A DNA stretch of 64,000 bases from Balneola sp. (GCA_028284195.1 JANQSE010000002.1:62001-126000), one strand, 5' to 3'. Shown: positions 43,034 through 52,552, counted from the first letter of the stretch. Numbers and translations are program-made. Notes: generated by a model from the sequence alone, not told the origin.

Positions 43034-45517
43034 TTACTTCTTCTTCAATTCTATAGGTTTGGTCTGCCAGATCTCATCTGCGTAATCCATAATAGTACGA
43101 TCACTCGAAAACTTTCCGATATTAGCGACATTAAGAATTGCTTTACGATTCCATTCCGGTTGGTTTCTGTATTCCTGCTCAACCTTAGCCTGAGCACTTA
43201 CATACGTTTCGTAATCGGCCATCACCATAAAGTAATCTCCTTTTTGAAGCAAAGCGTCTATAACGGGTTCAAAAAGAGCGGGATCTTCCGGGCAGAAGAA
43301 ACCGGTTTTTATTTGATCGATAACCTGTTTTAGTTCGCTGTTAGCGTTGTAGTAATCCCTCGGATTGTATCCTTGTTTTCTAAGATCATCAACCTGTTCA
43401 ACGGTAAGGCCGAAAATGAAGATATTATCATCGCCCACTTCTTCTTTTATTTCTACATTCGCTCCGTCTAATGTTCCAATGGTAAGGGCACCGTTTAAGG
43501 CAAACTTCATATTACCGGTGCCAGAGGCTTCCATCCCTGCAGTAGATATCTGCTCAGAAAGATCTGCAGCCGGGATCATCATTTCAGCTAAAGTTACCCT
43601 GTAATTCTCAAGGAAAATACATTTTAGCTTATCACTAACATCAGGGTCGTTATTTACCTTTTCGCCAATACTGTTAATTAACTTGATGTGAAGCTTAGCC
43701 ATGGCATAACCCGGAGCAGCTTTACCACCAAATATTACTGTTCGGGGAACAATGTCTAAACCGGGGTTTGCTTTCAATCGATTATACAGGGTTGCTACAT
43801 GCAGTGCGGCCATTAGTTGGCGTTTATATTCGTGGATTCGTTTGATCTGAATATCGAATATTGATTTCGGATCTACCTCAATGCCGCGGGTTTCTTTAAT
43901 GTAGTTAGCCAGCTTTTTCTTGTTATTAAGCTTGATCTCAGAAAATTTATTCTGAAATGCCTCTTTTTTTGCAAGTGGAACCAACTTCTTAAGCTCATCC
44001 AAATTGGTAACCCAGTCATTTCCGATAGTACCAGAAATCAGGCTGGCAAGTTCAGGGTTGCATTGTTTTAACCATCTTCTTGGAGTAATGCCATTGGTTT
44101 TGTTAGTGAATTTATCCGGGTAGATCTCATCAAACTCATTGAACATAGTTTCTTTAACCAACCTTGAATGTAAGGCAGCAACACCGTTTACTTTACGCGA
44201 ACCTACAATACCCAGATGTGCCATGTGTACTATAGGATTTTCCCCTTCACTAACAATACTCATCCTTTGCATTTTTCCTGTGTCATTACCGTGTTTTGCC
44301 TTTATGGTGTCCATAAAACGCCGATTAATCTCGTAAATAATATTCAGGTGTCTTGGCAAAAGATTTCTTACCAAAGATACTGGCCATTTTTCCAGTGCTT
44401 CAGGAAGCAAGGTATGGTTGGTATAGGCCATGGTTTTAGAAGTAATTTCCCATGCTTTTTCCCAGGGCATTTTCACATCATCCAATAAAACCCGCATTAA
44501 CTCGGGAATGGCAAGGTTTGGGTGTGTATCGTTGCACTGTATGGCTACTTTTTCCGGTAGTTTTGTCCAGTCTTTATTCCCGTGTTTGAAGCGGCGTAGA
44601 ATGTCCTGCATAGAAGCCGATACCAAAAAATATTCTTGCTTTAACCGAAGTTCCTGCCCAACAAATACCTTGTCGTTTGGATAAAGGACCCGTGTTATAT
44701 TCTGTTCTAACTGGTTGTCTTTTACAGCATCAATGTATTGGCCCTGGTTAAAACTTTTTAGATCCAACGTGGTATCTGATTCGGCTTTCCAAAGGCGAAG
44801 GTTGTTTACGATTCCATTATCATATCCCGGAATGGGAGTATCGTAGGCAACAGCCTGTACTTTTTTAGTATCCTCCCAAGAATAATAAAACCCATCGTCT
44901 CCGTTTTTTACAGCTCCCTGGCGGCCATAAAACTCAACAGGATATTGAACTTTAGGTCGTACAATATCCCATGGGTTTCCATATCTCAACCAAAGATCTG
45001 GCTTCTCAACCTGGAACCCATTTTCCATGGTTTGGTAGAAAATGCCATAATCATATCTGAGCCCATAACCAATTGCCGGTATCCCAAGTGTGGCCATCGA
45101 GTCGAGGAAACAGGCGGCAAGTCTTCCAAGGCCACCGTTGCCAAGCCCCGCATCCCATTCTGCATTTCGAATGTCATCGTAATTCAGGCCAACATCATCC
45201 AGCGCATCCATGATCTCTTGTTTAATGTCAAGGTTTACGATCATGTTTTCCAAAAGGCTCCCAATCAAATATTCCATTGAGAGGTAATACACTCTTTTTG
45301 CCCCGGAATTATGATAATGTTGTTGAGTAGTTAACCAGCGTTCATTTAACCGGTCCATTAACGTAAGTACAACACTGCGGTAATTATCCCAATTGGTTTT
45401 TGAGAATTCGTCTTTTGCCAGCGTATGTTTAAGGTGCATCTTAATATCTTCGCGAAGCGAATCTTTATCCATTCCGGATCTTAAGTCAGGTGCGGGTGCG
45501 TTTTTTTTCTCAGCCAT
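43034..45517 (-). CDS. glgP: Glycogen/starch/alpha-glucan phosphorylase
   Basis: A PLP enzyme that releases glucose-1-phosphate from alpha-1,4-glucan. The 827-residue length is typical of the large glycosyltransferase-35 branch. Motifs seen: 'VYYLSMEYLIGSLLENM', 'NGGLGRLAACFLDSMATLGI', 'VAIQCNDTHPNLAIPELMRV', and the PLP-lysine region 'EASGTGNMKFALNGALTIGT'. It lies between ispE and the sigma gene. No other glycogen genes are nearby. Confidence 0.97.
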   Translation of the reverse strand: MAEKKNAPAPDLRSGMDKDSLREDIKMHLKHTLAKDEFSKTNWDNYRSVVLTLMDRLNERWLTTQQHYHNSGAKRVYYLSMEYLIGSLLENMIVNLDIKQEIMDALDDVGLNYDDIRNAEWDAGLGNGGLGRLAACFLDSMATLGIPAIGYGLRYDYGIFYQTMENGFQVEKPDLWLRYGNPWDIVRPKVQYPVEFYGRQGAVKNGDDGFYYSWEDTKKVQAVAYDTPIPGYDNGIVNNLRLWKAESDTTLDLKSFNQGQYIDAVKDNQLEQNITRVLYPNDKVFVGQELRLKQEYFLVSASMQDILRRFKHGNKDWTKLPEKVAIQCNDTHPNLAIPELMRVLLDDVKMPWEKAWEITSKTMAYTNHTLLPEALEKWPVSLVRNLLPRHLNIIYEINRRFMDTIKAKHGNDTGKMQRMSIVSEGENPIVHMAHLGIVGSRKVNGVAALHSRLVKETMFNEFDEIYPDKFTNKTNGITPRRWLKQCNPELASLISGTIGNDWVTNLDELKKLVPLAKKEAFQNKFSEIKLNNKKKLANYIKETRGIEVDPKSIFDIQIKRIHEYKRQLMAALHVATLYNRLKANPGLDIVPRTVIFGGKAAPGYAMAKLHIKLINSIGEKVNNDPDVSDKLKCIFLENYRVTLAEMMIPAADLSEQISTAGMEASGTGNMKFALNGALTIGTLDGANVEIKEEVGDDNIFIFGLTVEQVDDLRKQGYNPRDYYNANSELKQVIDQIKTGFFCPEDPALFEPVIDALLQKGDYFMVMADYETYVSAQAKVEQEYRNQPEWNRKAILNVANIGKFSSDRTIMDYADEIWQTKPIELKKK

Positions 45518-45553
45518 CTTGATGAATTGTTAAAGCCCTGAAAGTAGTAAAAG

Positions 45554-46432
45554 TTAGTTTGTTTGTTTTTTATAAATCCCCAAATCCGGTTTAAAAAGAG
45601 GCCGGCTCAGGTTGGCTGCAAAACCAAGCCTATGAAACGACTCATATGCATGAATTGCAACAAAATCTTGCTCAAAAATCCCATAAACACTGGAACCGCT
45701 TCCGCTCATAGCTGCATAGCTTGCTCCAAATTCATAACACTGATCTTTGATATTGCCAACAATTTCTAATCTTGGAAAAACCGCCGCTTCAAGCTCGTTC
45801 ATTACCAGGTATCGCCACTCTTCAACAGGTTCTTCCTGAAGCACTTTTTTAAGAGAAAATTCAGGGATCGGGTTGGGTGTTGCATGTTGATATGCATCCG
45901 GAGTGCTGCTATGTTCTCCCGGAAAAATGGTAACAATCCATCCATCGGGTTGTATTTCTATGGGTTCGATCTCGGTTCCTAAACCTGTGGCAAATCCGGT
46001 TTCCCCCCGGATAAAAAATGGAACATCTGCTCCAAGTTGTTTTCCCATATCTGTAAGTTCAGCTTTCTGAAGGCCGAGGTTTGCGATCTTATTGATCATT
46101 CTAAGAGTTGTAGCAGCGTTACTGCTTCCACCGCCTAAACCCGCCCCGGCAGGAATATTCTTTTGAACATTGATATGAAAGAAATCTTTCAGTCCGGCTT
46201 CTTTTTCTAATAGCTGAATAGCTTTGACTATAAGGTTTGAATCATCAACAGGAATAGATTCATCGCTCATCACCAAACTGTTCCGGCTCGATGGGATTAT
46301 CTCAAAACGGTCTATCCATTCTATAAAACAAAACCCGGTTTCAATAACGTGATATCCCGAATCCAGGCGTTCCAGTACATTTAAACCAAGGTTTATCTTT
46401 GCATAAGAATTGGATATCCAACATTCTTTCAT
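45554..46432 (-). CDS. ispE: 4-diphosphocytidyl-2-C-methyl-D-erythritol kinase
   Basis: Phosphorylates CDP-ME in the methylerythritol phosphate route to isoprenoids. The 292 residues carry the GHMP-kinase signature 'NIPAGAGLGGGSSNAATTL', the N-terminal 'YAKINLGLNVLERLDSGYHV', and the C-terminal 'AAMSGSGSSVYGIFEQ'. Its start overlaps the cca stop by ATGA, so they are coupled. Its presence shows that this bacterium uses the MEP pathway for isoprenoids. Confidence 0.96.
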   Translation of the reverse strand: MKECWISNSYAKINLGLNVLERLDSGYHVIETGFCFIEWIDRFEIIPSSRNSLVMSDESIPVDDSNLIVKAIQLLEKEAGLKDFFHINVQKNIPAGAGLGGGSSNAATTLRMINKIANLGLQKAELTDMGKQLGADVPFFIRGETGFATGLGTEIEPIEIQPDGWIVTIFPGEHSSTPDAYQHATPNPIPEFSLKKVLQEEPVEEWRYLVMNELEAAVFPRLEIVGNIKDQCYEFGASYAAMSGSGSSVYGIFEQDFVAIHAYESFHRLGFAANLSRPLFKPDLGIYKKQTN

Positions 46433-47847
46433 TTTAAAAACCGGCCTTTGTTTTCTATCATAAATTTAAAAGCCGCATTGTGATCGTTAGATATATCCCC
46501 ATTCAAAATGGCTTCTTTTATTGCGTCTTTAATATCCCCGACTGTTTTACCAGGCCCAATGTTCAGTGCTTTCATTATTTCTTCTCCGGAAACCGGATTC
46601 TTCCAATTTCTGATCCGGTCTTTTTTCTCTACTTCTCTGATCTTTATCTCCACCTTGTTAAAGTTTTCCTGAAAGCGCTCTACTTTGTGTTCGTTTTTGC
46701 TGGTGATATCAGCCCGGCAAAGGGTCATCAGATCGTCAATATCGTCGCCGGCTTCAAAAATAAGCCTGCGTATTGCAGAATCGCTAACCTCTTCGGATAC
46801 AAGAGCGATTGGGCGAAGATGTAAACGAACCAGTTTTCGAACGTATCGCATTCGTTCATCCAGAGGCAGCCCCAACTGGCGAAAAATTCCTTTTGTCCAT
46901 TTTGCACCAAGTGCATCGTGGCCATGGAAAGTCCATCCGGTATTTTCATCGAATCGTTGAGTGGGTGGTTTGGCAATATCATGCAAAATAGCGGCCCATC
47001 GTAGCCAAAGATTTCCACCATATTCAGCAACGTTGTCTAACACTTGCAGGGTATGCCAGAAATTATCTTTGTGGGTTTGGTCATTAACTTCTTTAACGCC
47101 CTGAAGGTTGTGCATTTGCGGAAAAAACTGTTTCAACAATCCGGTATGAAATAAATGAGAAAAACCAGCCGAAGGTGTATCAGCTAAAACTATTTTGTTC
47201 AACTCGCTAATAATCCGCTCTTTTGAAATAATCTCCAGACGCTGTGCCATTTCGCAAATTGCGCTATATGTTTTTTCATCAATATCAAAACCAAGTTGTG
47301 TAGCAAACCTGACGGCCCGGAGCATTCGAAGCGGATCATCATCAAATGTTTGCTTTGGGTTGATGGGAGTACGAATAATCTTATTCTTTAAATCCTGTAT
47401 TCCACCAAAGGGGTCGATAAGCGTTCCAAAGTCATCTTGGTTTAAACTCCAGGAAATAGCGTTGATGGTAAGGTCTCTGCGAAGCTGATCATCTTCAAGT
47501 GTTCCATCCTCAACAATGGGTTTACGCGAGTTTTTACGATAGCTTTCTTTGCGGGCACCAACAAACTCTAGCTCTAATTCATTAGTTTTAACTAAAGCCG
47601 TTCCAAACTGCTTAAAAACGGATAAGTGGGAACCTTCTAAAGCTTTATGAACCTGCTCAGCTAACAAAATTCCAGAACCAAGTGTAACAAAGTCAAGATC
47701 AGGTTTTGTTTGTGTAAGCCGGTTTAAGTAAAAATCGCGCACATATCCGCCAACAACATAAACAGGCTGGTTGATTGCTGTTGCAGCTTTACTTATCGTT
47801 TCAAAAACGGACCTATGAAGAGCAGGTATTTGATCAATAAAAATCAT
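46429..47847 (-). CDS. cca: CCA tRNA nucleotidyltransferase / polyA polymerase family with HD domain
   Basis: Adds or repairs the 3' CCA of tRNA. 472 residues. The class II nucleotidyltransferase head contains 'VYVVGGYVRDFYLNR' and the catalytic Asp pair in 'TKPDLDFVTLG'. Further motifs are 'DGTLEDDQLRRDLTINAISW', 'DDPLRMLRAVRFATQLGFDI' and 'RWAAILHDIAKP' with 'TFHGHDALGA', giving the HD-domain metal ligands. It belongs to the class II enzymes with a C-terminal HD module; poly(A) polymerase activity cannot be excluded. Divergent from usp. Confidence 0.94.
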   Translation of the reverse strand: MIFIDQIPALHRSVFETISKAATAINQPVYVVGGYVRDFYLNRLTQTKPDLDFVTLGSGILLAEQVHKALEGSHLSVFKQFGTALVKTNELELEFVGARKESYRKNSRKPIVEDGTLEDDQLRRDLTINAISWSLNQDDFGTLIDPFGGIQDLKNKIIRTPINPKQTFDDDPLRMLRAVRFATQLGFDIDEKTYSAICEMAQRLEIISKERIISELNKIVLADTPSAGFSHLFHTGLLKQFFPQMHNLQGVKEVNDQTHKDNFWHTLQVLDNVAEYGGNLWLRWAAILHDIAKPPTQRFDENTGWTFHGHDALGAKWTKGIFRQLGLPLDERMRYVRKLVRLHLRPIALVSEEVSDSAIRRLIFEAGDDIDDLMTLCRADITSKNEHKVERFQENFNKVEIKIREVEKKDRIRNWKNPVSGEEIMKALNIGPGKTVGDIKDAIKEAILNGDISNDHNAAFKFMIENKGRFLK

Positions 47848-47941
47848 TGGTGAAAAGATACCAATCTTAATACTTGCTTTCAGTCGTAGTTTTTGATTTT
47901 ATATGGAACAATAACACTAAACAAAACAAGTACAATAAATA

Positions 47942-48343
47942 ATGGAATTTCCGTCAAACTGGTTAATAGCTACAAATGGGAGTAAGTATGCAAGCGAAGC
48001 GGTAAAGTACGCAGGGATACTCAGCTCTCTACTGAAAAACAAACCAAGTGTAACCATTTTAGTGGTTGCTAACGACAAAGAAAGCGAAGATATCGCCAAA
48101 GGAGTTGTTGAAATGGCTAAGTTTCTGTTTGAGGAAAATAGCGGCCCTGAAATGGATCCGGATTTAAAGGTTGAAGTAGGCGAGCCGGGAAAAACGGTTG
48201 TTAAAGTTGCAGAGGAGCTGGGTTGTGATCAAATTTTGATAGGAGGGGCTGATTTTAAATGGGATGTGAACGATGGCAAACCAGGGGGAATCAGTAATTA
48301 CATTATTGATAAGTTTAATGGAGTGGTAACGGTTGTGAAGTAA
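47942..48343 (+). CDS. Universal stress protein (UspA-like)
   Basis: 133 residues with a single Usp domain: 'NWLIATNGSKYASEAVKYAG', 'KPSVTILVVANDKESEDIAK', 'GKTVVKVAEELGCDQILIGG', and a final 'GGISNYIIDKFNGVVTVVK'. The ATP loop pattern G-x2-G-x9-G(S/T) is only partly conserved, so nucleotide binding is uncertain. It stands alone, divergent from cca and convergent with the toxin gene. Confidence 0.9.
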   Translation: MEFPSNWLIATNGSKYASEAVKYAGILSSLLKNKPSVTILVVANDKESEDIAKGVVEMAKFLFEENSGPEMDPDLKVEVGEPGKTVVKVAEELGCDQILIGGADFKWDVNDGKPGGISNYIIDKFNGVVTVVK

Positions 48344-48349
48344 CCTGAG

Positions 48350-48742
48350 TTAGAGTGAGAAAGAGTTTTGCCTTAGAAACTCAGCTACCCCTTCTTTGGT
48401 TTGTTTCTTTGTCACCAGGGAAAGAACTAAGTCTGCTAATTCTTCCTCATAAGACTCATTAACTTCATATCCATTCAAATACAGAAAAGTAAGTGCAGAA
48501 GCCAATGCTGTGCGTTTATTGCCATCTACAAAAGGATGCCTAAACACAAAACACGAAATATAAGAAGCAGCCATGCCAAAAAGATCGAGCAGAAAATTTC
48601 CACCAAAGGTTGCTTTTGGTGCTTCAATACAGGCTTTTACCGCTTCTAAATCTCTTATGCTAGGTTCTCCGCCAGCAGTTTTTATTTCTTGCTCATGCAT
48701 AAAAAGTATGTCATCAAGGCTGAGAAAAATTCGAGAAATCAT
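48350..48742 (-). CDS. doc: Doc/Fic-family toxin (death-on-curing)
   Basis: 130 residues with the Fic-fold motif H69-P-F-V-D-G-N-K-R77 (HxFxDxNKR), the Doc variant. The Lys in place of Gly is the change that makes Doc a kinase of elongation factor Tu rather than an AMP-transferase. The family N-terminus ('MISRIFLSLDDILFMHEQEI') is intact. Its start overlaps the antitoxin stop (TAATG), the usual gene order of an antitoxin-toxin pair. The partner is AbrB/MazE-like instead of the Phd type used by phage P1. Confidence 0.92.
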   Translation of the reverse strand: MISRIFLSLDDILFMHEQEIKTAGGEPSIRDLEAVKACIEAPKATFGGNFLLDLFGMAASYISCFVFRHPFVDGNKRTALASALTFLYLNGYEVNESYEEELADLVLSLVTKKQTKEGVAEFLRQNSFSL

Positions 48743-48948
48743 TACTGTCCAAGCTTATCTAATGATTTTCTGTGTTTGTCACTGATTTTGTGATAAGCTG
48801 TTTTTACATCCACTTTTTTTATAAGGAGCCCATCGGGCTGAGGAATAATTTCAACCTGATCATCTTTTTCTACTTTTATGAGCTTTAGCAATGCCTTTTC
48901 AAGAATAATGCCCCGGCTATTTCCAATATTTTGAAGTTTCTTAATCAT
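48742..48948 (-). CDS. AbrB/MazE-like antitoxin
   Basis: 68 residues. The swapped-hairpin DNA-binding domain occupies the first 45 ('IKKLQNIGNSRGIILEKALL', 'VEKDDQVEIIPQPDGLLIKK'). The tail 'AYHKISDKHRKSLDKLGQ' is the likely toxin-wrapping helix. It is expected to neutralise Doc and repress the operon; a perfect 12-base palindrome lies 12 bases before its start. The gene pair is intact, so the module should be functional. Confidence 0.88.
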   Translation of the reverse strand: MIKKLQNIGNSRGIILEKALLKLIKVEKDDQVEIIPQPDGLLIKKVDVKTAYHKISDKHRKSLDKLGQ

Positions 48949-48960
48949 GAAAACATAATT

Positions 48961-48972
48961 TTGTTATAACAA
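48961..48972. promoter_or_regulatory. Candidate toxin-antitoxin operator palindrome
   Basis: TTGTTATAACAA is a perfect 12-base dyad 12 bases before the antitoxin ATG on the minus strand, within a short AT-rich leader. Its place between promoter and start is where AbrB-type antitoxins autoregulate. A TACATTGT stretch overlaps it and may be the promoter -7 element. Confidence 0.45.
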
Positions 48973-49092
48973 TGTATAAACAAGATACTTGATTATTTAT
49001 TTTGAATCGACTACTAAATTAAATCACCATTAAAAGTAATAAGTACAACTTTGCTGCTTTCTTCAATTACGTAAGCTGCTTCAATCGGTTGA
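48973..49092. other. AT-rich gap without a gene
   Basis: I see no coding frame or clear hairpin here. It lies upstream of the toxin-antitoxin promoter and just past the end of the nucleotidyltransferase gene. Confidence 0.4.
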
Positions 49093-50097
49093 TTAAGATA
49101 TCTCCAAACTCGAATGATCTCCCACATCCACTTTACCTTTCACATTTTTGAGCGCAGTATGTGCACCAATGGTGGAGCCGGATGTTTCTACATCTTCAAG
49201 ATGGGCGTTATCTCTGATGATGGTGTTTTCAATCTTTGAATTCTTTATTGATGTACCTGTTTCAATACTCACGTTAGGACCGATAGTACTGTTTTGGATA
49301 GAAACGCCTTCTGCAATAAAAACGGGAGTATGAATGGTGCATCCCGGAAATCTTGAAGTATCAAACTCAGGATTTTCTTTAGCTATAATTTCCCCTGTGG
49401 TTTCCAGCCATGCGGTAAGCGTTCCACAATCAAGCCACTGATCCACAGTAGCAATTTTAAAGATTTTCCCTTCATTAATCATATTATCTAATGCTTCTGT
49501 GAGGAAGTATTCTCCGCCCGGCCCTTTCAAATCTTCTTCCATCACACGATTAACCTGTCGCTTCAGTTCTTCTCCATCTTTGAAATAGTACACCCCGATT
49601 ATGGCAAGGTCAGAAATAAATTCTTTGGGTTTTTCAACAAAGCTCGTGATCGTTTCTCCTTCATGAACAGCTACTCCAAATCGTGAAGGATCTTCCACAC
49701 GTTTTAACCAAATCACACTGTCGGCACCATCCAGATTAAATTTCTCTTTGCTATCGAACAAGGTATCTGCAAAAGCAACTATTACTTCTCCCTCCAGGTC
49801 TTCATTAGTACATGCTACTGCATGAGCGGTTCCCAGTGCCGGAAATTGGACCCGAAAAACAGCTTTTGCATTATGGCGGTCGCTCATAGCGGTAAGCTGA
49901 TCTTTAATATCCTGTCCAAAATCGGGCCCCAGTATGTAAACGATCTCTTCGATCTTACGATCCAAAGTTCGAATAAAAGTTTCCACTAATCGCTCTATAA
50001 TCATAGTTCCGGCCACAGGTAACAATGGTTTTGGAATAGTATGAGAATGTGGACGAACACGGGTTCCGCGGCCCGCCATTGGGATAATTAATTTCAT
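49093..50097 (-). CDS. NDP-sugar pyrophosphorylase with left-handed beta-helix tail
   Basis: 334 residues from the ATG at 50097; a frame reaching 50208 only adds a lead that is unlikely to be translated. The nucleotidyltransferase head starts 'MKLIIPMAGRGTRVRPHSHT' and continues 'PKPLLPVAGTMIIERLVETF'. 'WLDCGTLTAWLETTGEIIAK' and a hexapeptide-repeat helix (about 255-330, 'IQNSTIGPNVSIETGTSIKN') follow. The family includes glucose-1-phosphate thymidylyl- and mannose-1-phosphate guanylyltransferases; the sugar and base are not certain. It is divergent from the Mur ligase gene. Confidence 0.85.
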   Translation of the reverse strand: MKLIIPMAGRGTRVRPHSHTIPKPLLPVAGTMIIERLVETFIRTLDRKIEEIVYILGPDFGQDIKDQLTAMSDRHNAKAVFRVQFPALGTAHAVACTNEDLEGEVIVAFADTLFDSKEKFNLDGADSVIWLKRVEDPSRFGVAVHEGETITSFVEKPKEFISDLAIIGVYYFKDGEELKRQVNRVMEEDLKGPGGEYFLTEALDNMINEGKIFKIATVDQWLDCGTLTAWLETTGEIIAKENPEFDTSRFPGCTIHTPVFIAEGVSIQNSTIGPNVSIETGTSIKNSKIENTIIRDNAHLEDVETSGSTIGAHTALKNVKGKVDVGDHSSLEIS

Positions 50098-50216
50098 ATA
50101 TTTGTCTCCGATTCGAAACTTTGTTTTAAATGTGCGGTGAATATACGGGCGATCTCTTACAAATTCGAGATGCTTAAAATACTCCTGCGAAACATCACTT
50201 TTTAACAACCTGCGGC

Positions 50217-51893
50217 TTGAACTGGTATTTCGGTTTTCTCAACTTATTCTCCATTGTATTCTGTGCATTTCTTTTTCGGTATCATTGGTATCGTACTCGT
50301 TTTTTTATTCACACCTTGCAGCAGGTTGGTTACAAAAATAAGGAGTTTTGGGTTTGGTTAAGGCACAATTGGGATCAAAAAGTGATTCCAATTGATCTGG
50401 GCATATTTAATATTTTTATATTTATTGCCATTATTCTGGAGGGATGGACATCTATAAAGTTTACCCCGTCTGCAACGTCTTTAGTCTTCTTTGTATATGC
50501 CGTTTTCTGGTTAGCTTCAGTAAAAAAATACAAGCAGGAGAAAGTTAAAAAACCGCTGGTTATTACCAGTCGTATAAAAAGATTGCTGGTTTCTGTGAGT
50601 ATTTTGGGGGTTATAATTCCTGCGTTTTTTGCTTACGTAGCTTTTGCTAAAATCGATTTTTTGGATACCTCTTATGCAGAGGAGTTTCTTTGGTTCGATG
50701 CTATTTTGCTGGTTTTTGGATGGGTATTTGGAGCTATACTTATTCCGTTTAATATTTTTATTGCAAACTGGTTTACAAAGCCGATCGAAAAAAATATCCA
50801 GGAAGGGTTTAAAAAGCAGGCCAGGAAAAAACTGGCTTCAATGCCACACTTAAAAATTATTGCTATTACCGGGAGCTATGGCAAAACCAGTACTAAGTTC
50901 ATGGTTCGTGATTTGTTAAAAGAAAGATTTAGTGTGTGTTCAACTCCGGGCAGTTACAATACCCCTATGGGAATTTGTAAGGTTATTAATAATGACCTGC
51001 AATCTCATCACCAAATCTTGATCCTGGAGATGGGTGCCCGTTATGCCGGTAATATTCAGGAGCTTTGCAATATTGCTCAACCCGACATTTCTATAGTAAC
51101 TAACGTGGGTGTTGCCCATCTTGAAACATTTGGATCACAAGATGTGATTGCAAGAGAAAAAGGAACGTTAGTGGATAATTTACCGGATGGAGGAATTGCT
51201 GTTTTAAATGCTGATGATGAGCGGGTAGCAAAAATGGGAGAAAACCGCAATGATATAAAACGGATGCTAGTGGGGCTTAAGAACGGAGAAACTAAGGCAG
51301 AAAATACTGCATATAGCATAGAGGGATCAACGTTTAAAGTTGATTTTGGCAACGATAAAACAGTATTCAAAACAAAATTACTTGGGGCGCATAACATTCA
51401 AAATATGATGTTTGCAATCGGAACGGCTCTTCAATTTGGGATTCGTCCAAAAACTATGGCGATTGGTGCAAAAAACATTGAACCGATTGAACACCGGCTT
51501 GAGCTTAAAAAAGCAGGGGAATTTTACATTATTGATGATGCGTTTAATTCAAATCCGGTAGGGGCAAAAAATGCCGTGGAGATTCTAAGCCAGTTCAACT
51601 CAGGTAGAAAAATTATAGTAACACCCGGTATGGTAGAACTAGGGGAAATTGAATATGAAGAAAACCGAAGGTTTGGAGAAGCGATTGGAATGGGTAATCT
51701 GGATAAAATTATTTTGGTTGGAGAAGAACGAGCAAAACCGATTATAGAAGGAATTCAGTCTGTTCAGGGTCAGGAAGAAAAAGTAGAAGTTGTTAGGAGT
51801 CTATTCGAGGCTAATGAGTTGATGCGAGATTTTGTACAACCCGGAGATGTAGTACTATATGAGAATGATCTCCCAGATGTTTACAATGAATAA
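50217..51893 (+). CDS. Membrane-anchored Mur ligase (MurF-like)
   Basis: 558 residues. The first about 190 contain four membrane helices, an addition not found in normal MurF (about 450 residues and soluble). A full Mur ligase follows: ATP-binding 'IAITGSYGKTSTKFM' (near 219-225), 'HQILILEMGARYAGNIQELC', 'PDISIVTNVGVAHLETFGSQ', and 'PIEHRLELKKAGEFYIIDDA' with the C-terminal 'NSNPVGAKNAVEILSQF'. The enzyme probably joins an amino acid or dipeptide to a muropeptide or related acceptor, but the membrane part suggests a lipid-linked substrate. Translation starts at TTG; no nearby ATG fits. Confidence 0.85.
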   Translation: MNWYFGFLNLFSIVFCAFLFRYHWYRTRFFIHTLQQVGYKNKEFWVWLRHNWDQKVIPIDLGIFNIFIFIAIILEGWTSIKFTPSATSLVFFVYAVFWLASVKKYKQEKVKKPLVITSRIKRLLVSVSILGVIIPAFFAYVAFAKIDFLDTSYAEEFLWFDAILLVFGWVFGAILIPFNIFIANWFTKPIEKNIQEGFKKQARKKLASMPHLKIIAITGSYGKTSTKFMVRDLLKERFSVCSTPGSYNTPMGICKVINNDLQSHHQILILEMGARYAGNIQELCNIAQPDISIVTNVGVAHLETFGSQDVIAREKGTLVDNLPDGGIAVLNADDERVAKMGENRNDIKRMLVGLKNGETKAENTAYSIEGSTFKVDFGNDKTVFKTKLLGAHNIQNMMFAIGTALQFGIRPKTMAIGAKNIEPIEHRLELKKAGEFYIIDDAFNSNPVGAKNAVEILSQFNSGRKIIVTPGMVELGEIEYEENRRFGEAIGMGNLDKIILVGEERAKPIIEGIQSVQGQEEKVEVVRSLFEANELMRDFVQPGDVVLYENDLPDVYNE

Positions 51894-51980
51894 AAAGGAA
51901 CGTTAAATTTTATTGGTCAAGCTGGTTTAATTTCAGCATATTCTGTTGGTCAAAACTGAAGCACAACCCGGCATAGTGCC

Positions 51981-52547
51981 ATGCAAAAAAGAAGCAGTTT
52001 TCATTTTAGGTATCCATTAAATATCCAGGAACTGGATTTAGCTACAATGGTGAATATGTTCCGAACCAGGGGTGAACCACAAAAAGCACCTTCAGGGCAA
52101 TATTTTGCATGCGCTGTAACACATGAACTCCTTAAAGAAGGGAAACACTGGTTTGGATTACACTATTCTCAAAAAACATGGGATAATATGTTAACCAAGG
52201 GCAGTGAAGGGTTTCCATTAACAGAGGCAGAACTCAATGTTCTAGGGAAGTTGTATATGGCTCAGGATGAAGCTCCTCATCGGGAAATAATTGAAAAAAG
52301 CTCAGGGGTTGCCGAAAAACTCGCTTATCTCATTGTTAATGATTTGCGTTCTTTTGGATTTATTCTGGAAGATGATGGTGGTTTTTTAACTATTACTCCA
52401 CGTGGAGAGAAAGCACTACATGGAATCGCCCGTCGTATTTACGAAAAACGCTTTATGCCCGAAATGCTCAACAACTTCGAAATTAGAGAAGACCCCACCA
52501 TAGAAAGAGCTCAAAAGAAAGATCAGGAACAGAAAAGCTTGTTTTAG
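51981..52547 (+). CDS. Conserved-looking protein with winged-helix-like C-terminus, unknown
   Basis: 188 residues, soluble. The second half ('LTEAELNVLGKLYMAQDEAP', 'HREIIEKSSGVAEKLAYLIV', 'LRSFGFILEDDGGFLTITPR') has the helix-turn-helix plus wing rhythm of a winged-helix domain, without a DNA-binding motif I can name. The first half has no recognised features. It lies 87 bases after the Mur ligase gene in the same direction. Function not assigned. Confidence 0.6.
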   Translation: MQKRSSFHFRYPLNIQELDLATMVNMFRTRGEPQKAPSGQYFACAVTHELLKEGKHWFGLHYSQKTWDNMLTKGSEGFPLTEAELNVLGKLYMAQDEAPHREIIEKSSGVAEKLAYLIVNDLRSFGFILEDDGGFLTITPRGEKALHGIARRIYEKRFMPEMLNNFEIREDPTIERAQKKDQEQKSLF

Positions 52548-52552
52548 AAGAA

